Assembly: GCA_002005505.1 (NCBI GenBank)
Contig: KV908396.1
Coordinates: 477,226-541,225, forward strand
From: Botryococcus braunii
Lineage: Eukaryota; Chlorophyta; Trebouxiophyceae
Direction of reading: 5' to 3'
DNA length: 64,000 nt
Position numbers and translations under genes: made by a program. The stretch's first letter is position 1. Each line of letters begins with the position of its first letter. The notes beneath the pieces were generated by a model. The model was not told the origin of the DNA, searched no databases, and saw nothing but the letters and a program-made list of their open reading frames with translations. This document shows, piece by piece, positions 1 through 9,681 of this stretch.

Positions 1-166
1 AAAGGTGGATGTAGATCTGGTAAATATATGGCATCAGCGTTTTGGTCATCTCTCTGCTCAAAACTTGCAAAGGTTGAGCAGGGAGAAAATGGTAGAAGGC
101 TTAAAACTCCCATCAGGTGACCTATCCAAGTGCATTGGTCATCAAGGTACTTGCGATGCCTGTATG
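1..166 (+). mobile_element. Family A pol fragment (GAG-pre-integrase region)
   Basis: This stretch is nearly identical to 13010-13174 inside element A1. It encodes the pre-integrase zinc-binding module, with WHQRFGH and CDAC visible, in frame from position 2. It stops at GCCTGTATG, where the inverted LTR of B1 begins, so a family A element was interrupted by B1. The rest of the A copy lies outside the window on the left and is not seen on the right of B1. If B1 inserted here cleanly, its target duplication would be GTATG (162-166). Confidence 0.9.
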
Positions 167-535
167 TGTGAAAGGTTATGGGCAGAGAGAACACCTGTAA
201 GTCCGCAAAAGGATTTGTCAATGCACTTGTAGAGGTTTCGTCAGTCAGACCTCGACACACCCTTTGCGCGCGACTGATACAGGTTCGACAGGAGCGCCTT
301 CCCTTGCGGCAACCAAAAAGCAAGTGCGACTGTCTCAAACACAAATCAAATATGCAATAGCAAGCTTCAACTTGTAGCAAACAGACAGGACTTCCATTCC
401 GTGGCACAGGATTCGGCCAACCAACGAATCGATTACATGGGACAATATTACTGCTTGCCCTACTGGCACAATCTCATATACGCATAAATTACTTCTCACA
501 TCAGCTGGTTTTATTGCATCGTCTCAAACATGTTC

Positions 536-559
536 TGTGCCGGACCTGAGTCCGGCACA
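536..559. repeat. Perfect hairpin in B LTR (10-bp arms, 4-nt loop)
   Basis: The arms are TGTGCCGGAC and GTCCGGCACA, with loop CTGA. The same hairpin recurs in the other B LTRs, for example near 8760, 28015, 51120, 53380, 59675 and 62465. It could be an RNA structure near the transcript end or a protein site; the sequence alone does not say which. Confidence 0.85.
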
Positions 560-1051
560 CTCGTTCCCTTGACGACCTAACAGCACAGCTTTGCGACAGT
601 CAACGAAATATCTAACCAAATAGGAATTATATCATTAAATCACAACTACATCAATACCTGTAAGTCCGCAAAAGGATTTGTCAATGCACTTGTAGAGGTT
701 TCGTCAGTCAGACCTCGACACACCTATTGCCCCGAGCATTACGATTTAGCCAGAGCAATGAGCAACATTGCAAATGCAGTGGTTATCAAATACATCATGC
801 TATTCTATCATCTGTCAAAGTGCCAACGTACCCTTTGCGCGCGACTGATACAGGTTCGACAGGAGCGCCTTCCCTTGCGGCAACCAAAAAGCAAGTGCGA
901 CTGTCTCAAACACAAATCAAATATGCAATAGCAAGCTTCAACTTGTAGCAAACAGACAGGACTTCCATTCCGTGGCACAGGATTCGGCCAACCAACGAAT
1001 GACGAGTCTGTCGCCTCCAGCAGTTAAATACCTGACCGTGTTTGGCGCCCA

Positions 1052-1077
1052 AGGGACTCGATAAAAGTCGAGTCCCT
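1052..1077. repeat. Perfect hairpin in B LTR (10-bp arms, 6-nt loop)
   Basis: The arms are AGGGACTCGA and TCGAGTCCCT around TAAAAG. It is present in the full B LTRs and is precisely missing in the B5 LTR fragment (near 51635), where a 45-bp deletion between two AAGG repeats removed it. Confidence 0.85.
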
Positions 1078-1212
1078 GAAAGCTTCTCATTCCAAAAGGT
1101 CCCTAATTGGTAATCCAATACGGATGATGTGTCCTAGACAAAATACCTAAAGGTCCCATTTTCTGTACCTAATTAAACACACTGATGTGGCCGCCTAAGA
1201 ATTAGTTTGACT

Positions 1213-1236
1213 GACCTCGAAGACGTATTCGAGGTC
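1213..1236. repeat. Perfect hairpin in B LTR (9-bp arms, 6-nt loop)
   Basis: The arms are GACCTCGAA and TTCGAGGTC around GACGTA. It is found in every B LTR copy that covers this part, except that the copy at about 60600 has lost one base. Confidence 0.8.
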
Positions 1237-1546
1237 CCAAAAACAAGTTCCACTGAGTGCCACGATGCTGTGTGAGTCAATGCAAAGTTGTCCAAACCTC
1301 TATGTGAAGTTACGTGAGGAAGACTGAGGTCTGTCAAGGAATTATGTTGCTTCACAGCCAAGTTCCTAGGACTAGCTGGAAGAAGTATGCAGTAGTTTGC
1401 ACCTAAGGCCCAACAGTGTTGTGCCGTCCAGGGCAGCCTGGCATGCACGACTGTTTTGCCTAGGATGAGTCAGAAGAATACCTCTGAATAAGTCCAACAG
1501 TAATGCTCCCTAAGTAATTACCTGATCTAGGTCATTACCTACAACA

Positions 1547-1733
1547 CTTCCCCTTGGACGTTTCAGAGGTCCAGCTATTGTACTACTTCTCAGGCAACGC
1601 CCACTGTAGTACATGCTTCTGGGTCAGGCGTGCTTCGGGGGAGTTACTAGTGAAGGAGGTAGCTAATCTCCTCACCCTCCGCCTTTGCCCGTGGTCACTC
1701 GGTCGTGGTGAACACCAGCCGGAAAATAAGACG
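1547..1733 (-). other. B1 3' UTR with polypurine tract
   Basis: This non-coding stretch lies between the pol stop codon and the 3' LTR. Directly against the LTR (1547-1557) the element strand reads CCAAGGGGAAG, a plus-strand primer tract. The same tract abuts the 3' LTRs of B4 (50119-50129), B6 (58623-58633) and C1 (37056 onward). I see no other feature here. Confidence 0.85.
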
Positions 1734-4700
1734 TCACTCGCGTGAAACGACACCAAGTGTATTGCGGTGAATCTTGAACAACACAGGGACGAGTGGTTTC
1801 GTAAAGATGTCCGCCACATTCTTCTGGGTGGGTACATACTTCACGTCCACGTCACCCTGAATGACAGCAGCACGTGCATGGTGAAATGCCACAGCAACAT
1901 GCTTGGTGTACTTGGAATTTACAAGATTCCGTAAATTCCGAACACACCCAGAGTTATCAATGAACAGAGGAGGTTTCCACACATCAACATGAATCTCCTC
2001 CAAGAAACCGCGAAGCCAAATGGCTTCTTTGACAGCATGACTAGCAGCTCGAAACTCTGATTCCACTGTTGATGTAGCAGTGGCACTTTGTTTCTTGCTG
2101 CCCCAAACAACTGACCCACCATAAACTTGGAACACGAAACCTGTAGTGGATGCTCGCATATCTAGATCACCCGCATAGTCGGCATCGACATAACCCTCAA
2201 GAGGAGATGTGCCCCCACCAAGCTGGAGTGCAAGATCCCGAGTGTCCTTTAAATACCGGACCACTCGAAGACCTTCTTGCATATGTGCAGTGGTAGGTGT
2301 GCCTCTATACCGTGAAAGAACCCCTACCGCATGAGCAATATCAGGACGTGTGGTATTAGCTAAATACAGAAGAGAGCCAATCAGCTCACAGTAACGATGC
2401 CCGGGTTCCAAAGCAACCCCAGCCCCATCAATGGGATTGGACTGAGTGGAGTGGCTGGTGTGCGCAAATGATTTACTCATGGGTGTGTCATAGGCCCGTG
2501 TGTCACCACTAAGTCCAAAACTGTCCACCAATGCATCTATCTTCAGCCCACTACTCATCCACATCAGCTTCCGCTCTCGATCTCGAACAATCTGACATCC
2601 CAGGAAATCCTTGACTTCCCCAAGATCATGAATAGAGAACTCTTTCCCTATAGTCTCCTTAAAGGCCAATACACGTGGGAGAGCCTTTGACATGATCAGC
2701 ATGTCGTCTACAAAGAGAACCAAATACACAGGATCTTCCCCTGGAACATTTGACACATAGATTCCTGCATCTGACATGCATGCAGTAAATCCATGTTTAG
2801 CCAGTGTGGCATCAAGCGTATGATACCAGGCACGTGGAGCTTGTTTGAGGCCGTACAGAGCCTTACGCAAGCGACACACTTGGGGACCACCATTGTGAAA
2901 TCCTGGAGGTTGAGTAACGTAAACCTCTTCCTCCAGATCCCCATTCAAAAAGGCCGTTTTTATATCGAGCTGATGAATTTCCATATCCTCAGCAGCTGCC
3001 TTACACAGAAGAACACGTCGAGCCCCAAAGCTACTGGTGGGTGCGAAGACTTCGTCCACATCAATACCCTGAATTTGACGACATCCTTGTGCAACAAGAC
3101 GAGCTTTGTACCTTATAACATTACCATGGGCATCGACTTTAACAGAATAGATCCAGTGAACTGGGATGACTTTCTTTCCTCTGGGTCTTTCAGTGTACTC
3201 AAAGCACTCATGAGCATCGAGAGAGTTCTTCTCCTCGATCATGGCTTGTTCCCAAAACACCCACTGATCAGACATTCGTGCCTCACGATAGTTACTTGGT
3301 ACAGGAATCTTGCTAAATCTCACTCCTGCAGGACTAGCAAGGCAAGCACGTAGAAAAGCAATACTGGCAGGTTCACTGGCATCCCCTCCTGAATCCGCGG
3401 TACGGAACACACATGAAGGCATCTCCCCACTGGGTTCTGCCCCATCTTGCTCATGCAAAATGTCTCTAACAATCCTGGCAGATCCTGCCCATGGATTATC
3501 TGAGCTCTGCCTTGTGGCAGATGGCAGATTATCAAAGAATGCAACCTTGCCTCTGGATCTCATCTGACCCACTACTCTCCGTGCTTCCTGACTCCCGCTC
3601 TCATCTTCTCTCACAGCAGCAGCAGTTATCATCTCTTCATGTTCACATACCATCTCAGAATGGTCCACTGCGTCATGCACATTGCTAACTCGAAGTCGAG
3701 TTTCACGATCAGATTCACATTTTGCATTAACAAGCCTCCCTACAGCCTCATCACGTACATGCATAGCAACAGCATTGTCATCGCTACACTGATCAACAGC
3801 ACTTGAATCACCCTCCATTGCAGAGTCAGTGTCAACTCCAGTACCCCTCCCAGTACATTCTGCTTCTCCTGCTTCCCCTACGTCTCCTGCTTCCCCTGGT
3901 TCCCTGGACGTTGTAATCCCCCCTTCTTCTGTACTGGTGTCATCATGTACAGTGACGGTGGTAGGAGCTTCATCAGCAGCTTCGATCCCAGCCTGCTCTG
4001 TGATGTCACCAGACTTGGGTTGCTGTTTACGAGCATTTCGTTGCTGCAGACGCTCTGCACGTGTCAAAGCTCCAGGCTGCAGCTGGAAACGTGCCGTACC
4101 ACCAGGCCAGGGGAATGCGCCCGGGGTGCGTGAAGTTGGAGACTTGGCCAGTGGTACTGCCATGAGTCTCAGTCGGGCTATGGTGCGAATCCCTCCACTG
4201 GTTGTTGGTGCAGAGGTCCCATGCCTGGTAGCAGCATGCATGCGCCTGGGCACCTCACTGACTCCAGGTGATTGGCTTGAGGATGCTGGACGAGGCGCTG
4301 TAGAGCCAGGAGACGCCACTGGGGATGACGCGGCGGGGGCGCAGGGTGCAGTGAGGTTGGAGTGCCTAGTGCGCGCAGGGGGTGCACAAGGTGCGCGGGG
4401 TGCAGTGGGGTCTGGATGCAGTCGGGCAGTTTGAGGGCGAGCTGGGGAGGGTTCATCGTCCTCGCTACTGTTGTCCTCCATGGGAATTGTTGCCTCAGTG
4501 GATGCAGGGGTCTCCAATTCCACAGGATTCAGGTCCTGGTCCAGGCTGGGTCCCGGTTGGGGTGAGGCTGGGTCCGGATCCAGGCTAGATCCAGGCTGGG
4601 TTGCAGATACAGGACCAGGCCCAGCAGCTTGCAGCCCAATGGCAGACGCACCACTCTGGCTCTCCACAAAATGTACACTCGGAGACACCACTGTCCTACC

Positions 4701-6157
4701 AGGCAGTCGGACCTTGTACCCCTTGGTGTGTGGACAGTATCCCACAAACATACCTGCCTCAGACTGTGCACCCAAAGATGACACCTGGTGTTTGGCATGT
4801 TTCACGTATGCCAAACAGCCCCACTTGCGCAAATGGGACAGATCAGGGACAGAGCCAGTGAACATTTCAAATGGGGTTTTCTCCTGACCAGAGACTGGCA
4901 TCACATTATGTAAATATGCAGCAGTAAGCATTGCATCCACCCAAAGACTCTCATCTGCCTGAACACCCAACAGCAATGTTCTGGCCTTCTCTTTCAATGT
5001 TCGATTCATTCTCTCAGCAACTCCATTCTGCTGTGGAGTATACGCGGCAGAGGTCTCAGTGTGAATGCCATTCTCTGTACAGAACCCATGAAACGTTTTA
5101 TTCAAGAACTCTGTGCCCCTGTCAGTCCTAACCGCCTTAACCTTGGATTCTGTCTGTCTCTCCCAGTATGTAATAGTGTCTGTCAAATGAGATGCAATGG
5201 TAGCCTTGCTAGTGACTGGTAACACTGAAACGAAATTAGACAACTCATCCACTACTGTGACAGAAAACTTTTCCCCTTCAACGCCAGGAGTTGACATGGC
5301 ACCAACCGTATCCGCATGTATTCGATGCAGTACTCGAGGCGGCTCATGTGAACTTGGCTTGAAAGATGGTTTACACTGCTTTCCCCGAACACAAGGGTCA
5401 CAGTGAGTATCGCACTTTGAACAAGGAAGAAGGGACACAGGTATCCCAGTACACAACTCCTCCCTGCTCAAACGCTCTGTGGCTGTCTTCCCAGGATGCC
5501 CTAACCTCTCATGCCAAAGTTTTCGCAACTTGCAGTTATGTGCAGGTTTGTGCGCAGCATGATGTGCAGACATAGGGTTCACACACACTTGACAAGCCAC
5601 CTGATATTTGGTGGGATAAATTCCCCTCAGAACATACAACCCATATCTTTCTACAATGCTGCACTCCCAACCCATGGGTCCCACCAGACTGCTGTAGGTC
5701 CCATTCTCACGTGGAACAAATTGAATACCATCCCTTACCCCAGCTGATACAGACAAGAGATTTGTGCTGGCCTGTGGAACACATTGTACATTATGGAGCC
5801 ACAGTAACTGCCCTTCTGCATTCACCAGACACACACTCCCACTAGCAATGATGGAACCATGAGACTCTGATGTAGCCAACTGCAGTTGACGTGGTTCTGT
5901 GTACACTGTGGGGTTCTGCAATACACCAAAGTCATTAACCAGGTGGACAGTAGCCCCAGAGTCCACAAGCCATTCCTCGCACGAGTGCCCTATCCCACCA
6001 CTTTGTAATACATTAAACGTCACACTGGGCAGTGAGATAGGAACGGCTTCTGCGATTTTAGGACATGGAACATGGGTACTGTTGGATGCAGAGGGAACAC
6101 TTGGCAGTGAATGCTTACTTCTGTCGCCAGCTTGCTCCTCTCCAGTACCCTTTTTCC
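1734..6157 (-). pseudogene. B1 pol: protease, integrase, RT and RNase H (frame-shifted from gag)
   Basis: This is a long open frame for the enzymatic part of a copia polyprotein. Domains in order, with rough numbering from the gag ATG: aspartic protease WLVDSGATVHLVND (about 350), pre-integrase WHERLGH...CDPC (about 500), integrase with HADTVG, VRTDRGTEF and QQNGVAERMNRT carrying the D,D,E residues (565-665), a long P/S/T/E-rich linker with SLDPDP and SLDQDL repeats, RT with ARLVAQGCRQ, YGLKQAPRAW and FVDD (about 1283-1432), then RNase H with YVDADYAGDLD, STVESEF and DNSGC (1606-1690). A single missing base near 6157, just after the zinc knuckle, puts pol out of frame with gag. B3 and B6 have the base, so I infer a mutation or read error and not a programmed site. 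Apart from that break no internal stop is seen. Confidence 0.9.
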
Positions 6158-7009
6158 TTTTGTGCACTCCTTGCTGATGTGTCCACGGCTCCCACACTCC
6201 CAGCACCTGACTTTTCGTGACCTCTTTCTGTCTTGCTCTGACTGGTCTGCCTCAGGGTCCTGGGACTTTGGGAGGACTGCCGCTGCCTTGGGAAGAGGTC
6301 GAGGGAGCTGGTCATTGAAGCCAGCACCATAGGCATGGCTCTGCAGGATTTTTACCACATCTTCTGAGGAGCGCCCGCAACAATGCCCATAGAGTGCTCC
6401 TTTGAACTGTGCTAGCTCAGTGGGGAGACAATCCACAATAGCATTAGTGACATCTTCGGGGTCAATGGAGTGGGAGTTGTCCAGGAGGTTCTGGAAAAGT
6501 ATGAATTTTTTCATGACAAATGTCTCGAACGTCTCCTCCCTGGTCATGTGCTCTGTTTTGAGTGTGTGTAGCCACTGGCGGTTAACAGACTTGTTGTGTC
6601 CTCCAGTGAACTTATTGGCTATGTATAACAGGGCATCAAAGGCAGAGGGCTTCATTGTCAACATAGGACTCCACTCCACTGGGACACTGCCAGTGATCAG
6701 CATCATGGCAGCAGCATTTGCTCTCGTGAAAGGAAGGGGTTTCTGAAAGGCCTCCGTGCACTCCTTGTGGATAGCTGCAGTGGTCAGATCATAAAGCCAG
6801 GACTTGAAATTCCACCCATCCTTTAATAAGGGATGGGCTACCTTAACATTTGTTGTTGATGGCTTTGTTGTGTCCTCGTGCAGTAAGGCTGTCAGTATCG
6901 AAACCACTGGGAGTGCTGTCTTCTCCTGTTCTGTGGATTGACCACCCAGACTTACAGGAGGCTGTTGGTTCAGCTGGTCCATTGGAGATGATTCCGCAGA
7001 CTGGGTCAT
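6158..7009 (-). pseudogene. B1 gag (capsid/nucleocapsid part)
   Basis: The frame begins at the ATG at 7009 (MTQSAESSPMDQL). The in-frame stretch upstream to 7036 is primer-site leader and was not used as start. The body has the copia-type gag signature around DGWNFKSWLYDL and ends with one CCHC zinc knuckle, CWECGSRGHISKEC, at about residue 268-281. Retrotransposon Gag packages element RNA into cytoplasmic particles. It should continue into protease, but the single-base deletion near 6157 diverts it and it ends near 6020. The same gag is seen in B2, B3, B6 and B9. Confidence 0.9.
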
Positions 7010-7145
7010 TGTGTGAAAGGTTATGGGTTTCTGCAAGTCTGGGTCACTTTGCAGATATGAATCGTTCTGGATATGACGTGCAGCAGGTATTCAAGGCGGA
7101 CTCCTCGTACTCTGCAACCTTGGCTTCGGCGTAGCTCGATGGGCA

Positions 7146-7159
7146 GGTGGGCCCATAAC
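7146..7159 (-). promoter_or_regulatory. B1 primer binding site (one base shorter)
   Basis: In element sense it lies right after the 5' LTR and reads GTTATGGGCCCACC. The other B copies have GGTTATGGGCCCACC, so this copy lost one base at the LTR junction. It is complementary to the anticodon arm of initiator tRNA-Met as remembered (see the B2 site). Confidence 0.75.
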
Positions 7160-7774
7160 TGTGAAAGGTTATGGGCAGAAAGAACACCTGTAAGTCCGCA
7201 AAAGGATTTGTCAATGCACTGTAGAGGTTTCGTCAGTCAGACCTCGACACACCCTTTGGCGCGACTGATACAGGTTCGAAAGGAGCGCCTTCCCTTGCGG
7301 CAACCAAAAGCAAGTGCGACTGTCTCAAAGACAAATCAAATATGCAATAGCAAGCTTCAACTTGTAGCAAACAGACAGGACTTCCATTCCGTGGCACAGG
7401 ATTCGGCCAACCAACGTATCGATTACATGGGACAATGTTACTGCTTGCCCTACTGGCACAATCTCATATACGCATAAATTACTTCTCACATCAGCTGGTT
7501 TCATAGCATCGTCTCAGACATGTTCTGTGCCGGACCTGAGTCCGGCACACTCGTTCCCTTGACGACCTAACAGCACAGCTTTGCGACAGTCAACAAAATA
7601 TCTAACCAAATAGGAATTATCTCATTAAATCACAACTACATCAATACCTGTAAGTCCGCAAAAGGATTTGTCAATGCACTGTAGAGGTTTCGTCAGTCAG
7701 ACCTCGACTCACCTATTGCCCCAAGCATTACGATTTAGCCAGAGCAATGAGCAACATTGCAAATGCAGTGGTTA
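7160..7774 (-). repeat. B1 5' LTR, truncated to 615 bp
   Basis: It starts TGTGAAAGG on the + strand and follows the B LTR until GTGGTTA, where the forward LTR of B2 begins. It carries the B2-type markers (CTTGGGG and CATGTCTGAG in element sense), unlike the B1 3' LTR. Either B2 inserted here with loss of the far side, or two elements were recombined. Confidence 0.88.
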
Positions 7775-9152
7775 TGTTGTAGGTAATGACCTAGATCAGG
7801 TAATTACTTAGGGAGCATTACTGTTGGACTTATTCAGAGGTATTCTTCTGACTCATTCTAGGAAAAACAGTCGTGCATGCCAGGCTGCCCTGGACGGCAC
7901 AACACTGTTGGGCCTTAGGTGCAAACTACTGCATACTTCTTCCAGCTAGTCCTAGGAACTTGGCTGTGAAGCGACATAATTCCTTGACAGACCTCAGTCT
8001 TCCTCACGTAACTTCACATAGAGGTTTGGACAACTTTGCATTGACTCACACAGCATCGTGGCACTCAGTGGAACTTGTTTTTGGGACCTCGAATACGTCT
8101 TCGAGGTCAGTCAAACTAATTCTTAGGCGGCCACATCAGTGTGTTTAATTAGGTACAGAAAATGGGACCTTTAGGTATTTTGTCTAGGAAACATCATCCG
8201 TATTGGATTACCAATTAGGGACCTTTTGGAATGAGAAGCTTTCAGGGACTCGACTTTTATCGAGTCCCTTGGGCGCCAAACACGGTCAGGTATTTAACTG
8301 CTGGAGGCGACAGACTCGTCATTCGTTGGTTGGCCGAATCCTGTGCCACGGAATGGAAGTCCTGTCTGTTTGCTACAAGTTGAAGCTTGCTATTGCATAT
8401 TTGATTTGTGTTTGAGACAGTCGCACTTGCTTTTTGGTTGCCGCAAGGGAAGGCGCTCCTGTCGAACCTGTATCAGTCGCGCGCAAAGGGTACGTTGGCA
8501 CTTTGACAGATGATAGAATAGCATGATGTATTTGATAACCACTGCATTTGCAATGTTGCTCATTGCTCTGGCTAAATCGTAATGCTTGGGGCAATAGGTG
8601 TGTCGAGGTCTGACTGACGAAACCTCTAAAGTGCATTGACAAATCCTTTTGCGGACTTACAGGTATTGATGTAGTTGTGATTTAATGAGATAATTCCTAT
8701 TTGGTTAGATATTTCGTTGACTGTCGCAAAGCTGTGCTGTTAGGTCGTCAAGGGAACGAGTGTGCCGGACTCAGGTCCGGCACAGAACATGTCTGAGACG
8801 ATGCTATGAAACCAGCTGATGTGAGAAGTAATTTATGCGTATATGAGATTGTGCCAGTAGGGCAAGCAGTAATATTGTCCCATGTAATCAATTCGTTAAT
8901 TGGCCGAATCCTGTGCCACGGAATGGAAGTCCTGTCTGTTTGCTACAAGTTGAAGCTTGCTATTGCATATTTGATTTGTCTTTGAGACAGTCGCACTTGT
9001 TTCTTGGTTGCCGCAAGGGAAGGCGCTCCTGTCGAACCTGTATCAGTCGCGCGCAAAGGGTGTGTCGAGGTCTGACTGACGAAACCTCTACAGTGCATTG
9101 ACAAATCCTTTTGCGGACTTACAGGTGTTCTCTCTGCCCATAACCTTTCACA
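7775..9152 (+). repeat. B2 5' LTR (full, 1,378 bp)
   Basis: It runs from TGTTGTAGG to CCTTTCACA, directly followed by the primer site. Internal direct repeats: a 171-bp module at 8321-8491 and 8891-9061, and a 67-bp module at 8598-8664 and 9060-9126. In the second occurrence the modules are contiguous; in the first they are separated by 106 bp (8492-8597). An imperfect palindrome lies close to the 5' end (GTAATGACCT...AGGTAATTAC). Promoter and polyadenylation signals should lie here, but I could not place a TATA box with confidence. Confidence 0.93.
8321..9126 (+). repeat. Internal direct duplication of the B LTR
   Basis: 8321-8491 is repeated at 8891-9061 (171 bp each, a few mismatches), and 8598-8664 is repeated at 9060-9126 (67 bp each). 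The two modules form one 236-bp block in the downstream copy. The upstream copy has 106 extra bases between them. All full B LTRs in the window share this arrangement, so the duplication predates the spread of the family. Confidence 0.85.
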
Positions 9153-9167
9153 GGTTATGGGCCCACC
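9153..9167 (+). promoter_or_regulatory. B2 primer binding site (half-tRNA, initiator Met anticodon arm)
   Basis: GGTTATGGGCCCACC directly follows the LTR. Its complement, GGTGGGCCCATAACC, matches the anticodon stem-loop of plant initiator tRNA-Met as I remember it, not a tRNA 3' CCA end. Drosophila copia and yeast Ty5 are known to prime from such half-tRNAs. The ten bases GCCCATAACC at 9136-9145 inside the LTR end are exactly complementary to the first ten bases of this site, giving a 10-bp stem with a 7-nt loop. Confidence 0.8.
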
Positions 9168-9285
9168 TGCCCATCGAGCTACGCCGAAGCCAAGGTTGCA
9201 GAGTACGAGGAGTCCGCCTTGAATACCTGTTGCACGTCATATCCAGAACGATTCATATCTGCAAAGTGACCCAGACTTGCAGAAA

Positions 9286-9301
9286 CCCATAACCTTTCAC
9301 A
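9286..9301 (+). repeat. Second copy of the B LTR 3' terminus in front of gag
   Basis: CCCATAACCTTTCACA here is identical to the last 16 bases of the LTR (9137-9152). It sits three bases before the gag ATG at 9304. The same repeat is present in B1, B3, B6 (53896-53911) and B9, but is not seen in the C1 leader. Confidence 0.85.
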
Positions 9302-9303
9302 CA

Positions 9304-9681
9304 ATGACCCAGTCTGCGGAATCATCTCCAATGGACCAGCTGAACCAACAGCCTCCTGTAAGTCTGGGTGGTCAATCCACAGAACAGGAGAAGACAGCAC
9401 TCCCAGTGGTTTCGATACTGACAGCCTTACTGCACGAGGACACAACAAAGCCATCAACAACAAATGTTAAGGTAGCCCATCCCTTATTAAAGGATGGGTG
9501 GAATTTCAAGTCCTGGCTTTATGATCTGACCACTGCAGCTATCCACAAGGAGTGCACGGATGCCTTTCAGAAACCCCTTCCTTTCACGAGAGCAAATGCT
9601 GCTGCCATGATGCTGATCACTGGCAGTGTCCCAGTGGAGTGGAGTCCTATGTTGACAATGAAGCCCTCTGCCTTTGATGCC
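9304..9681 (+). pseudogene. B2 gag, 5' part, interrupted by A1
   Basis: ATG at 9304 begins MTQSAESSPMDQL, the same start as the other B copies. The frame is open to 9681, where the LTR of A1 begins, about 126 codons in. The natural continuation is at 17105 after removal of A1 and one copy of ATGCC. The ORF runs a few codons into the A1 LTR (stop near 9714), which has no meaning. One difference from most B copies is GAT for GAG in the codon near 9560. Confidence 0.88.

Larger units (their letters stand above)
167..1546 (-). repeat. B1 3' LTR (full, 1,380 bp)
   Basis: It starts on the + strand with TGTGAAAGG and ends ACCTACAACA, which is TGTTGTAGGT...CCTTTCACA in element orientation. It matches the B2 LTR (7775-9152) along its length. 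Inside are two partly duplicated modules and three perfect hairpins (536-559, 1052-1077, 1213-1236). Markers such as the CTCGGGG and CATGTTTGAG forms (element sense) place it with the B6/B9 subtype, although it lacks their 53-bp 5' duplication. The short frames inside it are not credible genes. Confidence 0.93.
167..7774 (-). mobile_element. Element B1: family B Ty1/copia LTR retrotransposon, reverse orientation
   Basis: Reading on the - strand the order is truncated 5' LTR (7774-7160), primer site, leader, gag (7009 down), protease, integrase, RT, RNase H (stop at 1734), about 190 bp of 3' UTR, polypurine tract and full 3' LTR (1546-167). One single-base deletion near 6157 separates gag from pol; the rest of pol is open. 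The 5' LTR is cut at 7774 by the forward LTR of B2. The two LTRs carry different subtype markers, so this copy may be a recombinant. No target duplication can be confirmed because the right end is lost. Confidence 0.93.

Noticed and set aside
2793..3353. 186-aa frame opposite B1 pol, and similar antisense frames at 3829-4434 and 18851-19267
   Set aside because: They are shadows of the polyprotein on the other strand and change wherever pol changes; no independent evidence.
6020..6206. Programmed frameshift between gag and pol in B1
   Set aside because: B2, B3 and B9 have gag joined to the following region in one frame; B1 lacks one base in an A-rich run. A mutation or read error is simpler.
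8203..8415. Recurring 60-130 aa frames inside LTRs of A, B and C (for example 70, 73, 89 and 91 aa frames)
   Set aside because: They recur only because the LTRs recur, lie on both strands and show no domain or start signal. They are chance frames in non-coding repeats.
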